Below, in pieces: positions 31,150 to 42,662 of a DNA stretch of 64,000 nucleotides. The notes under the pieces were generated by a model, which was given only the letters and a program-made list of their open reading frames with translations, searched no databases and was not told where the DNA came from. Positions within the stretch are counted from its first letter, which is position 1. The number at the start of each line of letters is the position of its first letter. Origin of the DNA: Nothophaeocryptopus gaeumannii (lineage: Eukaryota > Ascomycota > Dothideomycetes > Mycosphaerellales > Mycosphaerellaceae); contig JASISA010000027.1 of assembly GCA_031771865.1 (NCBI GenBank), positions 186,001-250,000 on the forward strand. Direction: 5' to 3'. Position numbers and translations under genes: made by a program.

Positions 31150-32606
31150 ATGCCCCTTCTAGAAGATGAGCACACGACACCCAAGCCAACATCCATACAC
31201 ACAATACAGCACGAAATGGAAGAGATTGAGCTACAGCCTCGGACTGTAGATGATGGGCTTGCTGAAGAACAAGCACGGCGAGCAAGACGACAAGCTTGGC
31301 TGGCGCTGGTAGGCTCTGCAGTCTTGCAACTACCAATATGGGGTACGGCATCTCTCACTAGCCCAGCTAGTTGGCGAATCGATACTGATTACATCCAGGC
31401 TTCGCAATGACGTTCGGCATCTTCCAAGAGGCATACACCCACTCAACACTCCTCCACGGCGACAACTCAGCTTCTGGCGTTATAGGAATGACAATGAACG
31501 GGGTCATGTACCTCCTCATGCCTTTCCTCTTCACACCTTTGGATCGCGGACGCTGGGCGATATGGAGGAGGGCAGTAGCCATCACAGGCGTGTTCATTGC
31601 CGCAGCTGCCTTCTTACTAAGCTCTTTCAGTACCAAACTCTGGCATCTCATCTTAACGCAAGGAGTCCTAGCCGCCTTAGGAGGCACAATGGTCTACTCT
31701 CCCACAACCCTCGACCTCGATGAACACTTCAAAGCCGGCCGCGCAACAGCCTACGGAGCCATCCTCTCCTCCAAAAATATCGCCGGCTCCGGCTGTCCGC
31801 TCATGTTCTCGGCCCTCCTGCAACATCTCGGTTTCCGCTGGACACTCCGCATCTGGTCCTTGATCGTCCTCGCTACAGGTCTCTTCGGTCTAGCCATTAT
31901 GCCCCAACACCCCTCAGCCATCCGTCGAAACCCGCAGAAAGTCCCATGGAGTTTCTTGAGGCATCGGACGTTTTATATCTACTCCGTCGCCAACGCAGTC
32001 TTCACAAGCGGCTACGGAATCCCTCAGACATACCTCTCTTCTTACGCCCGAGACACCCTCCACTTATCAACATTCTCCTCCTCAGTCATGATAACCCTCT
32101 TCAACGCCCCAGGGATCATTTCTTGTGTCGGCTTCGGCCTCATGTCTGATAAAGTCGGCATCTCCGCTACGGCAAACACTTTCATCTCCGCCTCTGGCTC
32201 CTGTATCTGCGCTTTACTCCTCTGGGGTCTCGCATCGAACCGCATCCCGGCCGTTTTAATCTGCTTCTCCATCTTTTACGGGTTCTTCGCGGGTGGATAT
32301 TCCTCTACCTGGGGAGGTTGGATTAAGGAATTCGAAAGAGAAGCTGCGGCGAACAATGAAGCCGTGAACACGGGTATGTTGTATGGGATGTTGAATGGCG
32401 CTAGAGGGGTGGGATATTTGGGCGGTGGGTTGGCAGGCGTCGGACTTTTGAAAGCTGGTGCTGTGCAAGATGGTGGGAGGTGGGGATATGGAACGAGGTA
32501 TGGGAGTTTGATTCTGTTCACGGGATTGAGTTGTATTGTGGGTGGATGGAGTGTGGTTTTTCGGGGATGGAGTCGGGTGAAGGAGTGTTGGCGGCTTGTG
32601 ATCTGA
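31150..32606 (+). CDS. MFS transporter, monocarboxylate-porter type
   Basis: Two exons, 31150-31342 and 31399-32606, with a 56-nt intron; 466 residues. The splice restores LPIWGFAMTFGIFQEAY, the usual first helix of fungal MCT-like carriers. About twelve hydrophobic helices follow, with an acidic cytosolic N-terminus (about 1-45) ahead of helix 1 and a mid-loop at about 225-240 (HPSAIRRNPQKVPW). The family imports or exports monocarboxylates, riboflavin or unknown metabolites in fungi; the substrate is not inferable. No biosynthetic genes nearby suggest a cluster role. Confidence 0.88.
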
Positions 32607-34013
32607 GGCTTGACCGATGGTGGGCAAACCAGTTACCTCAACGGATTTTCTCTTTACTGCTGAATGCTCAAGACAGGTGGAGTTCGAAATCCATGGCAGG
32701 GTATTGACGCCATCTGCGGCAGGAAGCGATTGCAGCTGCACCGGACTTCCGTCAATTGAGGAGAGTCATCCACAGATTCGAGAAACGTTGGCCAAGTCCA
32801 TTGCGGCCTCCTTCTCTATATCGTCAACTGTGTTGCAATCCACAGGAAATGATCGTAGCTGCGCAGAATCTCCATAGATTGAGGAGGACCTCCTACAATG
32901 GGGCCTCGCACTATGCTGTTCATAGCAGACCCCGTCCGTTTAGATAACGAGAGAGAGAGGCGAGAAGGCCGCCATCCGATCGCGTACCACGTATCCAGCA
33001 ATATCGACCAGCGTTCATCTTCCCAATGCATCATCTTGATACTCTTTCCGTTCCTCAAGCGCCAAAGCACGCAGATAATGACAGACTTTGCTTGTGGAAA
33101 AGCGATGACGCCGGAGAAATGGTGATACAGATCGAACGTGAACTTGTCCCGAGAAGGCCTGCACATTCTAGATCTGTCATCTCGAGAGCTGAACGACCCG
33201 TACAGTGAAGAGCCGCACTGATCTTCATGGCGGCCTTGCAAATCCAGACGATCGGTAAAGCCCGTGAGTGAGGAACCATTGGGCTCCACTCACATTCTAA
33301 TTCATGTCATGATCTTCGGCGCAAGCCAAGGTCGTGCGACGACCGGAGCGTGACACCGCAGTCGTTAGAAGTGTTTGTGAACGACGTCGTGCCCCCTCTC
33401 TCGAACATGTATGAGACGGTGCGGCCATGCCCTGCTGGCCCGAGAGTCAGCCTTCCAGACTTCCACAGCATCAGCCGTTCCATTGGTCTCCCCTCCGGCC
33501 CGCGCTCGCTTCGTAGTTCATTTTCGGGATCCCCTGCCTCTTCGGAATCATGGCACTACTGCTCTCACCAATTTCACGTTGAGCATCCAAGAGGTCGTTC
33601 TGGCAGCTCCAGAACCAGGTTTGCAGTGCAGAGAGGTGACGTCCCTAGTCTCTGGTACGGCTGAGAAACGCAACATCTCGGATGTCAAATTGACCAAGTT
33701 GGATGCCCTCACGCCAGCACTCTCCGCGAATGACTTCGAAAGCGGCGAAGTCTCGGGACCGCAAAACATCGCCGAGTGGTACTGTGAAGCAACCAAATCA
33801 GACCGTAAAGTCGACAAGCTCCAGATTCTGCTAGGGCCCGTCGCGACCAACGGAGAGTTTTGAACTGCGCAGGGTGGGATTGGATTACGGTCTCCGAAAT
33901 ACAAGCCGTATAAGCCGGAGGTCTATTCATAGACGCAGTATGCAGCCGCGCAAGGAAGATCAAGCCATGGAAGAATTTCGGGGGTTCATTGTGTCCGTAA
34001 GCCATTGAGTATA
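32607..34013. other. Intergenic region, 1.4 kb, with one weak ORF
   Basis: Between two 3' ends (MFS carrier on plus, HET gene on minus). Contains the weak frame at 33411-33863, listed separately. The minus-strand frame at 32816-33289 overlaps other frames and has no motif. Confidence 0.45.
33411..33863 (+). CDS. Small hypothetical ORF, doubtful
   Basis: 150 codons from ATG at 33411. The middle reads FVVHFRDPLPLRNHGTTALT, followed by beta-strand-like alternation, and there is no signal peptide or known motif. It is overlapped by frames of similar length on the same and opposite strands. It may be a chance frame. Confidence 0.22.
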   Translation: MRRCGHALLARESAFQTSTASAVPLVSPPARARFVVHFRDPLPLRNHGTTALTNFTLSIQEVVLAAPEPGLQCREVTSLVSGTAEKRNISDVKLTKLDALTPALSANDFESGEVSGPQNIAEWYCEATKSDRKVDKLQILLGPVATNGEF

Positions 34014-35858
34014 TCAAACGATGTACGCTCCTCGGAACATTCCATTGATAGCGGATCGATGCGTCTCGTTCTCTTTGTCCAAGGTACCTTCCAAGGCTTC
34101 GACCTCCAAGACAGCTCCTCCAGTCATGATACTCGAACCAGAGTTGTCATCGTAAGGTCGTAGAAAGCACGGCGCATTCAGCTTGTAGTGAGGAGAGTCT
34201 GGATCGATAGACATGCTTCCTGCATTGTGCTGACTGGCACAAAATGGAGCTGATGCTCCCGCAATGACGACGATTCGATGTCCAACATCGATCATACCCC
34301 GAGGCGCTAGACCAATGTGCCCGTTCGTTGTCGTGAAAGAGTCGAACTGTTGAAGGACGTTCAGATACTGAGAGCGCACTTTATCATACGCAGGGTCTCG
34401 AGTAGCGCTGCTCGTCATCTCCGCAAGCTCATCCTCCACCGAAGTCGAGGATGTGAAACTGGTGGAGTGGTCGACAAACTCATCCTGATACTCAGCAGTG
34501 GCAACACTCCAGAAGTCATGGTCGGCCGTGATATCAGATTCAAGGCCATCAATCTCAAGTGATTCGAAGATTGAGGCCCAAGCGGGCATGTGCAGCCTCA
34601 CATCCATTACATTGATGCCGGAAGTCGGCCACGTCTTGATATTGGAGACATGTCCGAACTCCATGACACGCGCTTGCAAGAAGCCATCAGTTGTCACATC
34701 CCAACTTGAATCAGCAGACGTTCCAGCGCGGCATGCTTTCAGGTATTCGCTTAACATCGATGGCACACGAGAAGGCACTGCAAAGTCCGGGACCCAGGAC
34801 GGCAAGTCCTCATTTCCTGAACAGGCATCCTTGAGAATGTCCAAGCCTCGAGAAATGCCGATCAGCTTTTCGGTCGTCTCAATATATACTTGCCGAGTGG
34901 ACTTGGCATAGTCAACGCCAATGTCCAAGACAGGCGGGAGCAAGCCTAGCATTCCATAGACCTTATCTCTTGGATCAGAAGCTAGGGCGTAGCGATAACG
35001 AAGGAAAAGCGCCTCAATAGCGGCTTGCCAGCCAGAACCCTGCGAAGTTTGAGGATCACTGATTCGGAATGACCAGACAGCCATTGCCATTGGCGCGAAG
35101 CAGTCCCTGACGGCAAGTCCAAAAGATAGCGGTAAGCCATTGTAATCCGTGACTTGAACGTGGCCGTACATCTCTTCAATAGGATAGGTCCCTTTTCCAA
35201 CATCCGTAAGGGAGGACTCTCCTCTAAGCTTGACTTGCTCGCCATGGCCATGAATCACACAATTGAGAGCAAACGATACCTCTTGCAGAATCCACGTTCG
35301 CTTCCAGTAAGGGTTCTTGAGAATGGGAGACAGGTCCTGTAGTTTTCTCAGTCCCATCTTATCTACGGTTCGCGGCCACCGATCAGTCATCTTGGTGTTG
35401 GAGATCCGCGATGCGAGTGCCGATCGGTGTAATTGTTTCAAGGCATGCATGCTCCTCTTGGGAACGACATCTGGACCACCCAGCCAGACATGCACAGTGG
35501 AGGTCCGTCGATATAGCTCGCCCATCATTGCCACCTGCCAATTGCGCTCCTGTACATCATCTTGATTGATACAGATGGCGTCGATCCATATGGGAACCTG
35601 ACATCCAACGCCGTGATGGCGAAGATGATGCAGTGCTTCGGACAGGCTGGCGCCTATGCCGACTTCGATTCCGTTGACACTAATTGTCTCAGCAATTCCT
35701 GCAGGCCCCCAGCAGTAAGATAGCGCGTCGAAGATGAGGTCACGGTCGTAAAGGACTTGTACATTAAGAGTGCATTGTATTTGCTCCGTGTCGTCATCGG
35801 CCGGCAGAATCGTCAGCAGCCGAATTTGTTTCTGTGCTGCATCCAGGGGCGTGTACAT
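34014..35858 (-). CDS. Heterokaryon incompatibility (HET) domain protein
   Basis: Intronless, 614 residues, ATG at 35858. HET-domain blocks (PF06985) appear in order: FDALSYCWG (43-51), PIWIDAICINQDDVQERNWQ (89-108), GELYRRTSTVHVWLG, and WKRTWILQEVSFA. Then follow the usual helical stretch ASDPRDKVYGMLGLL, which closes many HET proteins of the 6/tol/HET-E group, and a variable C-terminal part ending in GGAVLEVEALEGTLDKEN. HET proteins act in non-self recognition and can trigger cell death on fusion of unlike strains; no partner gene is visible beside it. The frame is intact, unlike the HET copy at 59.5-61.5 kb. Confidence 0.92.
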   Translation of the reverse strand: MYTPLDAAQKQIRLLTILPADDDTEQIQCTLNVQVLYDRDLIFDALSYCWGPAGIAETISVNGIEVGIGASLSEALHHLRHHGVGCQVPIWIDAICINQDDVQERNWQVAMMGELYRRTSTVHVWLGGPDVVPKRSMHALKQLHRSALASRISNTKMTDRWPRTVDKMGLRKLQDLSPILKNPYWKRTWILQEVSFALNCVIHGHGEQVKLRGESSLTDVGKGTYPIEEMYGHVQVTDYNGLPLSFGLAVRDCFAPMAMAVWSFRISDPQTSQGSGWQAAIEALFLRYRYALASDPRDKVYGMLGLLPPVLDIGVDYAKSTRQVYIETTEKLIGISRGLDILKDACSGNEDLPSWVPDFAVPSRVPSMLSEYLKACRAGTSADSSWDVTTDGFLQARVMEFGHVSNIKTWPTSGINVMDVRLHMPAWASIFESLEIDGLESDITADHDFWSVATAEYQDEFVDHSTSFTSSTSVEDELAEMTSSATRDPAYDKVRSQYLNVLQQFDSFTTTNGHIGLAPRGMIDVGHRIVVIAGASAPFCASQHNAGSMSIDPDSPHYKLNAPCFLRPYDDNSGSSIMTGGAVLEVEALEGTLDKENETHRSAINGMFRGAYIV

Positions 35859-37464
35859 GCTTCAGTACGTCCTGATGCAGAAATGCCATCATTACATATG
35901 GCCGAACACAGATGGTGATGGTGATGCTGACAAGCGTGAGGGTCAGGACGCGTTTGTAAGAACTTGGAGGCAGGAGCGAACGCCAAGACTGGGATGGCAG
36001 CTGCAGGCGTGCTGAGAACTTTTCATTCACTGACAAAAAGCGCCGAACAAGTAGCCCTTCTGCGCGGATCACGAGTTTAATACGCATGTATGAGCGCGTT
36101 CATCGCTCTACTGTTATGTATGTGCCACCGACAAGCATGGTAGTCACGCATCGTAGGTGGAGCGCAATAGTTCTGCAGAAGGCTTGCAAGTCATCATCAA
36201 CGTCCTGGACAACAAAATCACGCCCTCATACGGTGGCTAAAGTGACGCCTCTGTTTGAAAGCTGCCATAACTCTTACAGTGATGGCATTCCCGTTCGCCA
36301 ACCCCATCATTCCCAATCGCTTCCATCGCACACAAAACATCGACCTCCCTCCACCCAACCCCTTCAACATCCCATTTCGAATTGGACGACGCCGTCGGCT
36401 ACTGCCCCTACAACCACAATTTCGGCAGCAGCTGGCTCCGGCTTGGGCTCGTCTTCCATCGATGTTGCCTCATGTCCCTATGGCGACGGCAGAGGCCAGC
36501 CACCGTGCGCCTTTGCTGATTTGATTACCTGTCCAGACTGGGTTCAAAGCCAGGGGGATATATAAACCTAGTCTGAGCTTATGTACGGAGCCCTTACGTG
36601 TATGCTTGCGTGGTTGAGAAGGTGCTCGCTGGGTCGCTGAAAGAGTCGGCCATGTGTTCCTCGACTCCGTAGTCACGGATTTGAGGACGTGCTCAGGTAT
36701 TTCAAGGTTGTAAAGGTATTTTGACCTGGTATGCGCTGCTCGATATCAAAGCGATGAGGTTCAAAGGTGATGAGCATCGTCGTGTCTTCGATCTGTGATG
36801 GCCATATGCGAGGCTGAGCCCCTGACGAGGGAAGCCTGGTCCCGGGCAGATTGTGCAAGCAGCGCCCTTGTATGTCAGCATCGATCACATCCAAGGCAAT
36901 ATACCATATTGACAGATCCTGAATAGCCTTTTCTTATCTCGAACTCACCTTGCCTCATGCTGAAGAAGGGAAATCCAAGCTCGTAAAGTTCCAAGATTCA
37001 GCACCTTGTACGGTATAAGCAGCCACTGGGAAAGAAGCGCGTCTATACAAGGCCTGTCGCGTGTAAATCGATGCCGGATTAGAGCATGAGGAGACCTCAC
37101 TTCTCCTCCTTGTACGATGAGGAGTTGAGTACTAGCCAACCACTGTCTACTTCCTATACGGGTATGGTGCTTCATTTCGTAGCGTTGGGGATGCCTACAC
37201 CGCTAAGCCCTTTGTGAACATGAAGACTCCAACATGAGCAAGCTGAAGGGTTGCTAACAAGGTGGAATGCGCAAGACGTCCATGGGAGAAGACAGGCACC
37301 TTGTTCGTCGGCAACGATATAAAGTCGCCTGATGAGTCTCGGAGGCCGTCGCTTATTTCATCAAGTCGTTCGATATTCTCCCACCGAACTCAACTCGCTT
37401 CAACTCACTCGTCCCAGAAGCCACTACTCATTGTCAACTGCAACAGACCAAAGCCAAAGCTACA
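35859..37464. other. Intergenic region, 1.6 kb
   Basis: Upstream of both the HET gene (minus) and the small secreted protein (plus), so it should hold two promoters. Frames at 36086-36565 and 36255-36524 overlap one another and are Pro/His-rich without motif. No RNA gene or repeat seen. Confidence 0.5.
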
Positions 37465-37884
37465 ATGCAGATCTCCCTCATCACCATGCTGGGTCTCAGC
37501 GCCCTCGTCGCCGCCGCTCCTCACCCAATCGAAGAGCGAGAAGTCACCCGTGTCCTCGAAGCCCGTGGTGGTGGACTCTCGTACTGCTGCCCAAAGAAGA
37601 AGTACTACAGCTGCTCCAGTTGCCCACGTACGTAAAGAAGACCCAGAAGAATGAGTGCAGATCGACTGACCGTCATCGTAGCTGGTGGCTCGTGCAAGGA
37701 GGACACGGAGGATAAGTTCGACGGTTGCATCAGTAACAACGAACTCGGGTTGTTGAATGTGAGTATCAAGATGACCTTCGCGTCGGTACCTGTCAGAAAG
37801 TATTGACGCATGTCCGCGCAGAATCTCCTTTGCAACAGTTTGAATGACAACGAGGTCGAGATCCCAATCGAGATTGGCCTCTAG
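37465..37884 (+). CDS. Small cysteine-rich secreted protein (effector-like)
   Basis: Three exons: 37465-37627, 37682-37758 and 37822-37884, with introns of 54 and 63 nt; 100 residues. A signal peptide covers about residues 1-18 (ISLITMLGLSALVAAAP). A short charged pro-region ends in EAR, similar to a Kex2-type site. The mature part holds seven Cys (LSYCCPKK, YSCSSCPPGG, SCKED, DGCISNN, LLCNS) and an acidic tail. Phase and reading frame agree at both splices. Size, secretion signal, high Cys content and multi-exon structure are typical of fungal effectors or small antimicrobial-type proteins; I see no match to a named family. The odd Cys count leaves one unpaired, or hints at a dimer. Confidence 0.75.
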
Positions 37885-40039
37885 AGAGTTCCTTTGGCGA
37901 AGCCTGGTGGTTGAGGCAAGACCGAAGCACGTATGTGGTATGGAAGTCGTCAGTAATACGGACAGCACAAGGGCAGCGCAACATCATGCCCGTGGAGTGG
38001 CTGCTGGAGTTTCAACGAAGACCGTGTCTACGGACATTAATTAGCTCTTAATCGTCAATCAAAACGTTCTAGCGGAGACCTACATCTCTTTCAAAGACGA
38101 GCGCTGTCGAAGTGTCGAGGAAGACATCCGTGTTGCGGCAAGAGCTGACGTTTTTGGCAGAAGCATGCAGAATGATACGCAAATCAAGTAACGGTGAGTT
38201 GCTTGCGAGTGTCGTAGACAAGACTTGTTGCCGTCCCCTTCTAACGGCCACATTCATCTCAAGATACCGAGTGCGACATCGAGGGCAGAGACTCTTCCAA
38301 TTGACCAGAGTTTGGAGATCTCTTGCTTCTTGATGTGACGATGTCGCTACGCTTACGCTCCCGAGCATGGCTCAGTGTTGGTAAGAAGCAGAAGATTGAC
38401 CTGTCAATGTCCCTCGTGGCTACTTGCGCAGGGTAAGGCAACAGCTTCAGTGGTGATTGCTTCAGGAGTCAGTGGTAAGCCCGCTTTCCGACAGCGATTG
38501 TCAAGCTCGACAAGCTGACATCTTCAGACTCATGCCGTGCAGGTCAAACGACAGCTGGACGATGCCTGTGCTTCATCACAATTGGACGATGAGTGAGTAG
38601 AGGAGCTTCTCAGCCCAGCAGCAGATACTTCTTTGAAGCATCTCGACGCCATTCGAAACAAATCTTGAATCACTTGAATCGCTGATGTGGCCCGGATCGC
38701 CGCATCGAACCATGCGGCTCACCCACCTGGTTGATCGGCACACTTGCAGGTGCAGCATCCTGTCGCTGCATGCGCCTTCAAAGCCTATGCAAAGTTGAAA
38801 TTGTCGTTCCTTTGATGATACATCCTGCGCTCTTGCATACAGCAGATAGGCCAAAAATGGCGAGTGAAGTCCCACTCTTGCCTCAGCGGCCCCGTCCGCA
38901 GGTCACGTGGAGTTCGTGGTGCTAGTGTGGATAGTTGCATGAAGGATGCTGGGCGAAGACTGGGGCTATCGGTGATTGCCAATTTTGGATGCGACGAGTT
39001 GCAAAGAGGTAATAAGACAAGCTGAAGAGCTTCTAGAAAGTCGTGAACATTGAGTCTCGCTAAGTCATGTCGGGAGAGCGAGAGAAGGAAGGTGACGTCG
39101 GGTACGTTTTATGTCAAGTCTGGAGGCGGATGGTAGGCGCCGGTGTTCCGTGGGACTGTGTCGGCGCAGGTTGATGGATGGATCGAATGACATCCGCAGA
39201 TGTGCCTGAGGTGAGAGATTGGGCACGCGCTAGGATTCAATGTCAATGCATGCGGGAGCGGACTTGTTCGCGATTGGGGCTCTAGAATAGCGCTTCGCAT
39301 CTTCTTCTGTCCCGAGTGGGCGAGTCGATTTTGTATGTCGTTGACTTCATGCTCTTGTCTATTGCTTCTTGTTTAAAGTCTGTCGTTGGTTGTTACTGCC
39401 ATCACGGAGTCCCAAGCCGAATCGCGTGGCAGCTTGGGCTTGAAGTTCGGGAGGCTAAACTCGGAGCTCCAAGTGTCAAGTGCCTTCTTCGAGCCAGGTT
39501 GTGTACTTTTGGTGGCGTACTTTGCTACACAGCCAACCTCCCCTCCTGCCATTCCAACTTCCCGCCGCGACTCCCACTACTCCCCGCCGCGTGTGCGAAA
39601 TACACGCGCCGCCACGACGACCACGACGAAGACGACGACCGATAGACAACATCACTACGGAGCCGGCAGGACCTGATTTGCACCATAGACAATTATTTGA
39701 TTTGGCTTGATAAAGTTGCTGGGCGCTGGGTAATATCGCTATCAGGGACCGGCATCTGCGCAGGCTTGCGGACGAGACACGGGCAACAGCAGCACCCTTC
39801 ACCACCACATCAGCACAACGACCATCATCGTCAGCACAGCGCGCGCCTCCGCCTCCGTCTCCGCCTCACTCCGCACGCCGGCACCAGCCTGAGATCGTTG
39901 TCAACGCGACTCTGCTGGCTGCCCGCGCGCACCACCACCATTCGCGAACCCCCGCCGCCGCCGCCCTGGCCAGGAGACAGTGACCCGGCCATAGTCCACC
40001 AACTACCCACATTCGTTTGAGCGACTCCCTTCCGCCATC
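37885..40039. other. Intergenic region, 2.1 kb
   Basis: The longest gene-free stretch. Frames up to about 110 codons are present on both strands without motif. The last 500 bp (about 39540-40039) are C- and CCG/CAC-rich (for example CGCCTCCGCCTCCGTCTCC near 39840), as in long pyrimidine-rich 5' leaders of fungal regulatory genes such as palI. Confidence 0.5.
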
Positions 40040-42662
40040 ATGATGTTACGGCCGGCCACCCCGCTCTCCATCATCTTCCTCATTGCCTTCGTGCTGCTTC
40101 TCCTGAGCACCCTCTCCACGCCGGTCATCGAAGGCATCCCGCTGGGCAGCTTCCAGGGATACAACTTTGGCGTGTTGGGATACTGCAAAGGTAGTACATG
40201 CGTAGGCCCGCGCATCGGATACAGTACAGGTGCGCATACAACTCTTGACTTGATCGTTCTCCATACTAGACTAAACAGATCCCACTTCAGACGGCCTATT
40301 CACAGGCTCCGACACCGATTCCGACTTCTCCTTACCCTCGGCGACTAGGCATAGCTTGTCCTCCATTCTCATCGTCCACCCGATCGCCGCTTTCCTGACG
40401 CTGGTATGCTTCGCTCTTGCCGTGGCCGCTCACTTCCATGGGCCCTCCCATTCTCCGCGATACCTCCTCGCCCTTCTGATCCTGATCTTCCCAACTTTGC
40501 TGGTCACTCTCCTCGCATTTCTGGTCGACATTCTGCTGTTTGTCCCGCATATGCAATGGGGAGGCTGGATCGTCTTGGCTGCTACCATTCTCATCATTGG
40601 CTCCAGTATAGTGACTTGCGCTATGCGAAGAACTTTGGTCAGCAGGAAGGCACGCAAGAAGCGCATTGCGGAGAATGCGGACATGAATGGCTCCAATTAC
40701 TACGATGCCTTGGCACAGCAGCGTATGATGGCCGACACTGCTCTGCCCAGAGCGGAGAGTCCTCCTCCATTGAGCGGCAGCACTGCTGTAGACAAGAACC
40801 CACAGTTCGCGGCATTTGAGATGAAGAGGCAGGAAACGAGCAGTGAGCATGGGACGAACGGAGGCTACGGCGATGATCGGACACCTTTGACTCAGCGCGA
40901 CCCAAGCATACGGTCTGCGAGCACAAATGGAGGAGGCAGGCGGGTGGAAGATGGAGATGTGCCACCAATGCCGAGGCCAAGTCAGGAGAGCGGCATGGGT
41001 AGAAGACCAAGCAGAGACCAATACGGAAATTTAATTCCACCGGGAGCACAGATGGGCATGGGTGCTGCAGTCCTGCGACATCAGAACTCGCAAGGCTCGC
41101 TGGGCTCAAACAGATCGAATGGATATCCGCCGAGAGGTAGAGGAGGCTATGGTCCCGCGCCACGTGGATACGGACCGCCAAGAGGAGGTTATGGCCCCCC
41201 AAGAGGAGGCTTCGTTCCTCGAGGCGGCAGAGGAGGATACGGGCTACCACCACCTGGCTGGAATGGACGAGGGAGAGGGGGTTATGGTCCTCCGCCGGGC
41301 ATGATGGGACGAGGCGGACCACCAAGACAGATGCCACCTCCTGGCTACAGAGCCGACCCATACTACGGCGCTCCCCGAAACGAGCCTCCACCCCGGATGC
41401 CTGATCACGATCAATTCGTCGCCGGACCAGCGCTGCCTATAGGACAGGCCATGGAGATGGACGAACGAACAGGCAGTCCGCAGACACAGGCTGCATACGA
41501 GAACAACGCATATGGTCTAAGAGATAGTGATGGCGATATCATGGGCATGGTCAACCTCCAGCAGGCAAGCCATCGCGAGGACGAGCCTCCGAGCCCGAGA
41601 AGGGAGAGCGATGGACAGCCGGTGAATCACACCAACCAGACATTGAGCTCGCCGTCCAGCGAGTACTCCGAGCGCCAGTAAGTCTGACAGTATCTCAAAA
41701 CCCCACGTTTGGTGCTCACATACAGTAGATCGTACACACCGCCTCGACAGCAGTGGAATGCACCAGCTCCGCTTCAACCCCAGGCAGTAGGCGAAACCGC
41801 CGCCGGCATGTCAAGAGCAACGATGGACTCGTTCTCGTCATTCGGAAACCAGTCGTCAGCAGTGCCGTCCAGTCGCGCACTTCCGCTGAGCCCAGTCCCT
41901 GCGTCGCCGTCAGCAGACTCACGGTCTCCTTGCTCGCCCGTACACAACCGGGCTGGGAGCGAGGATTATTACGAGGACGTAGATCCTCGTTTTGCGGCAG
42001 ACCCATTGACCCACAACGGGAATCACGACAGCGGGATACCACATGCTTTGACACCTGGTCCTGGCCAGAACGGGCATCCACAAGCATACAGCAATGGACC
42101 ATATCGTATGAACTCCCCTCCCGCTCAACAGGCTGCAAGCCCGCAGCAACTGAGCGTACCTGGTGGCAACGTTGGTGGACCTCGAACTGACCACAATAAT
42201 AGCGACTCGTCTTTAGACGTGATCAGAGAGAGCGAGGAGCATGACCCGCATCTGAGTCAAACGTCAGCACCACCCAGCGATAATGGGCATCATGTGGGTG
42301 GGTATGGCGCTTACTTGGAGCCGATACCTGATGGCGCACGATCTCCTGGTGAGGTATCTGAGTCTTCACACTTCACCAGTGTGTCTCAGCGAGGCGTCAA
42401 TCCGAACTGGAGACCGGGAATGCCGATGTCTGGAATGGGTACATCGGGTGTTACTACCGCTTCCGCAGCCCAGCGAAGGAAAGAGGACGTCATCCTCGCA
42501 GCCAACCCTGACTTCAGTCTTCCAGGCATGGGAATTCCTAGCCGCGGTCGAGGTAGAGGGCGAGGCGTTGGTGCGACTCCAAGTGGGCTCGGCCGGAGCG
42601 CATCGAATGCCACCGGTCTGACCCCCAGCGGACGCTATCCAACGAACATTGGAGATATCTAG
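40040..42662 (+). CDS. palI: PalI/Rim9 pH-response membrane protein
   Basis: Three exons: 40040-40229, 40279-41677 and 41726-42662, with introns of 49 and 48 nt; 841 residues. The N-terminus matches the SUR7/PalI family: helix 1 PLSIIFLIAFVLLLLSTLST, an extracellular loop with FGVLGYCKGSTCVGPRIGYS (the conserved Cys-containing W/G-L-x-C motif region), then three more helices (HPIAAFLTLVCFALAV, LLALLILIFPTLLVTLLAFL, WIVLAATILIIGSSIV). The cytosolic tail of about 640 residues is disordered and contains a Gly/Arg/Tyr/Pro-rich tract (GGYGPP and RGG units, about 330-410) and late RGRGRGRG. PalI helps the 7-TM sensor PalH at the plasma membrane in ambient-pH signalling to PacC. A second ATG lies immediately after the first. 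Confidence 0.93.
41125..41335 (+). repeat. Gly-Gly-Tyr-Gly-Pro/RGG coding repeat within palI
   Basis: Degenerate tandem units of about 24-30 bp (GGAGGTTATGGCCCCCCAAG-like) encode repeated GGYGPPRG motifs in the disordered tail. Length changes would be in frame. Confidence 0.7.

Noticed and set aside
40639..41391. 250-codon minus-strand frame
   Set aside because: Antisense shadow of the biased palI tail; no motif or start context.
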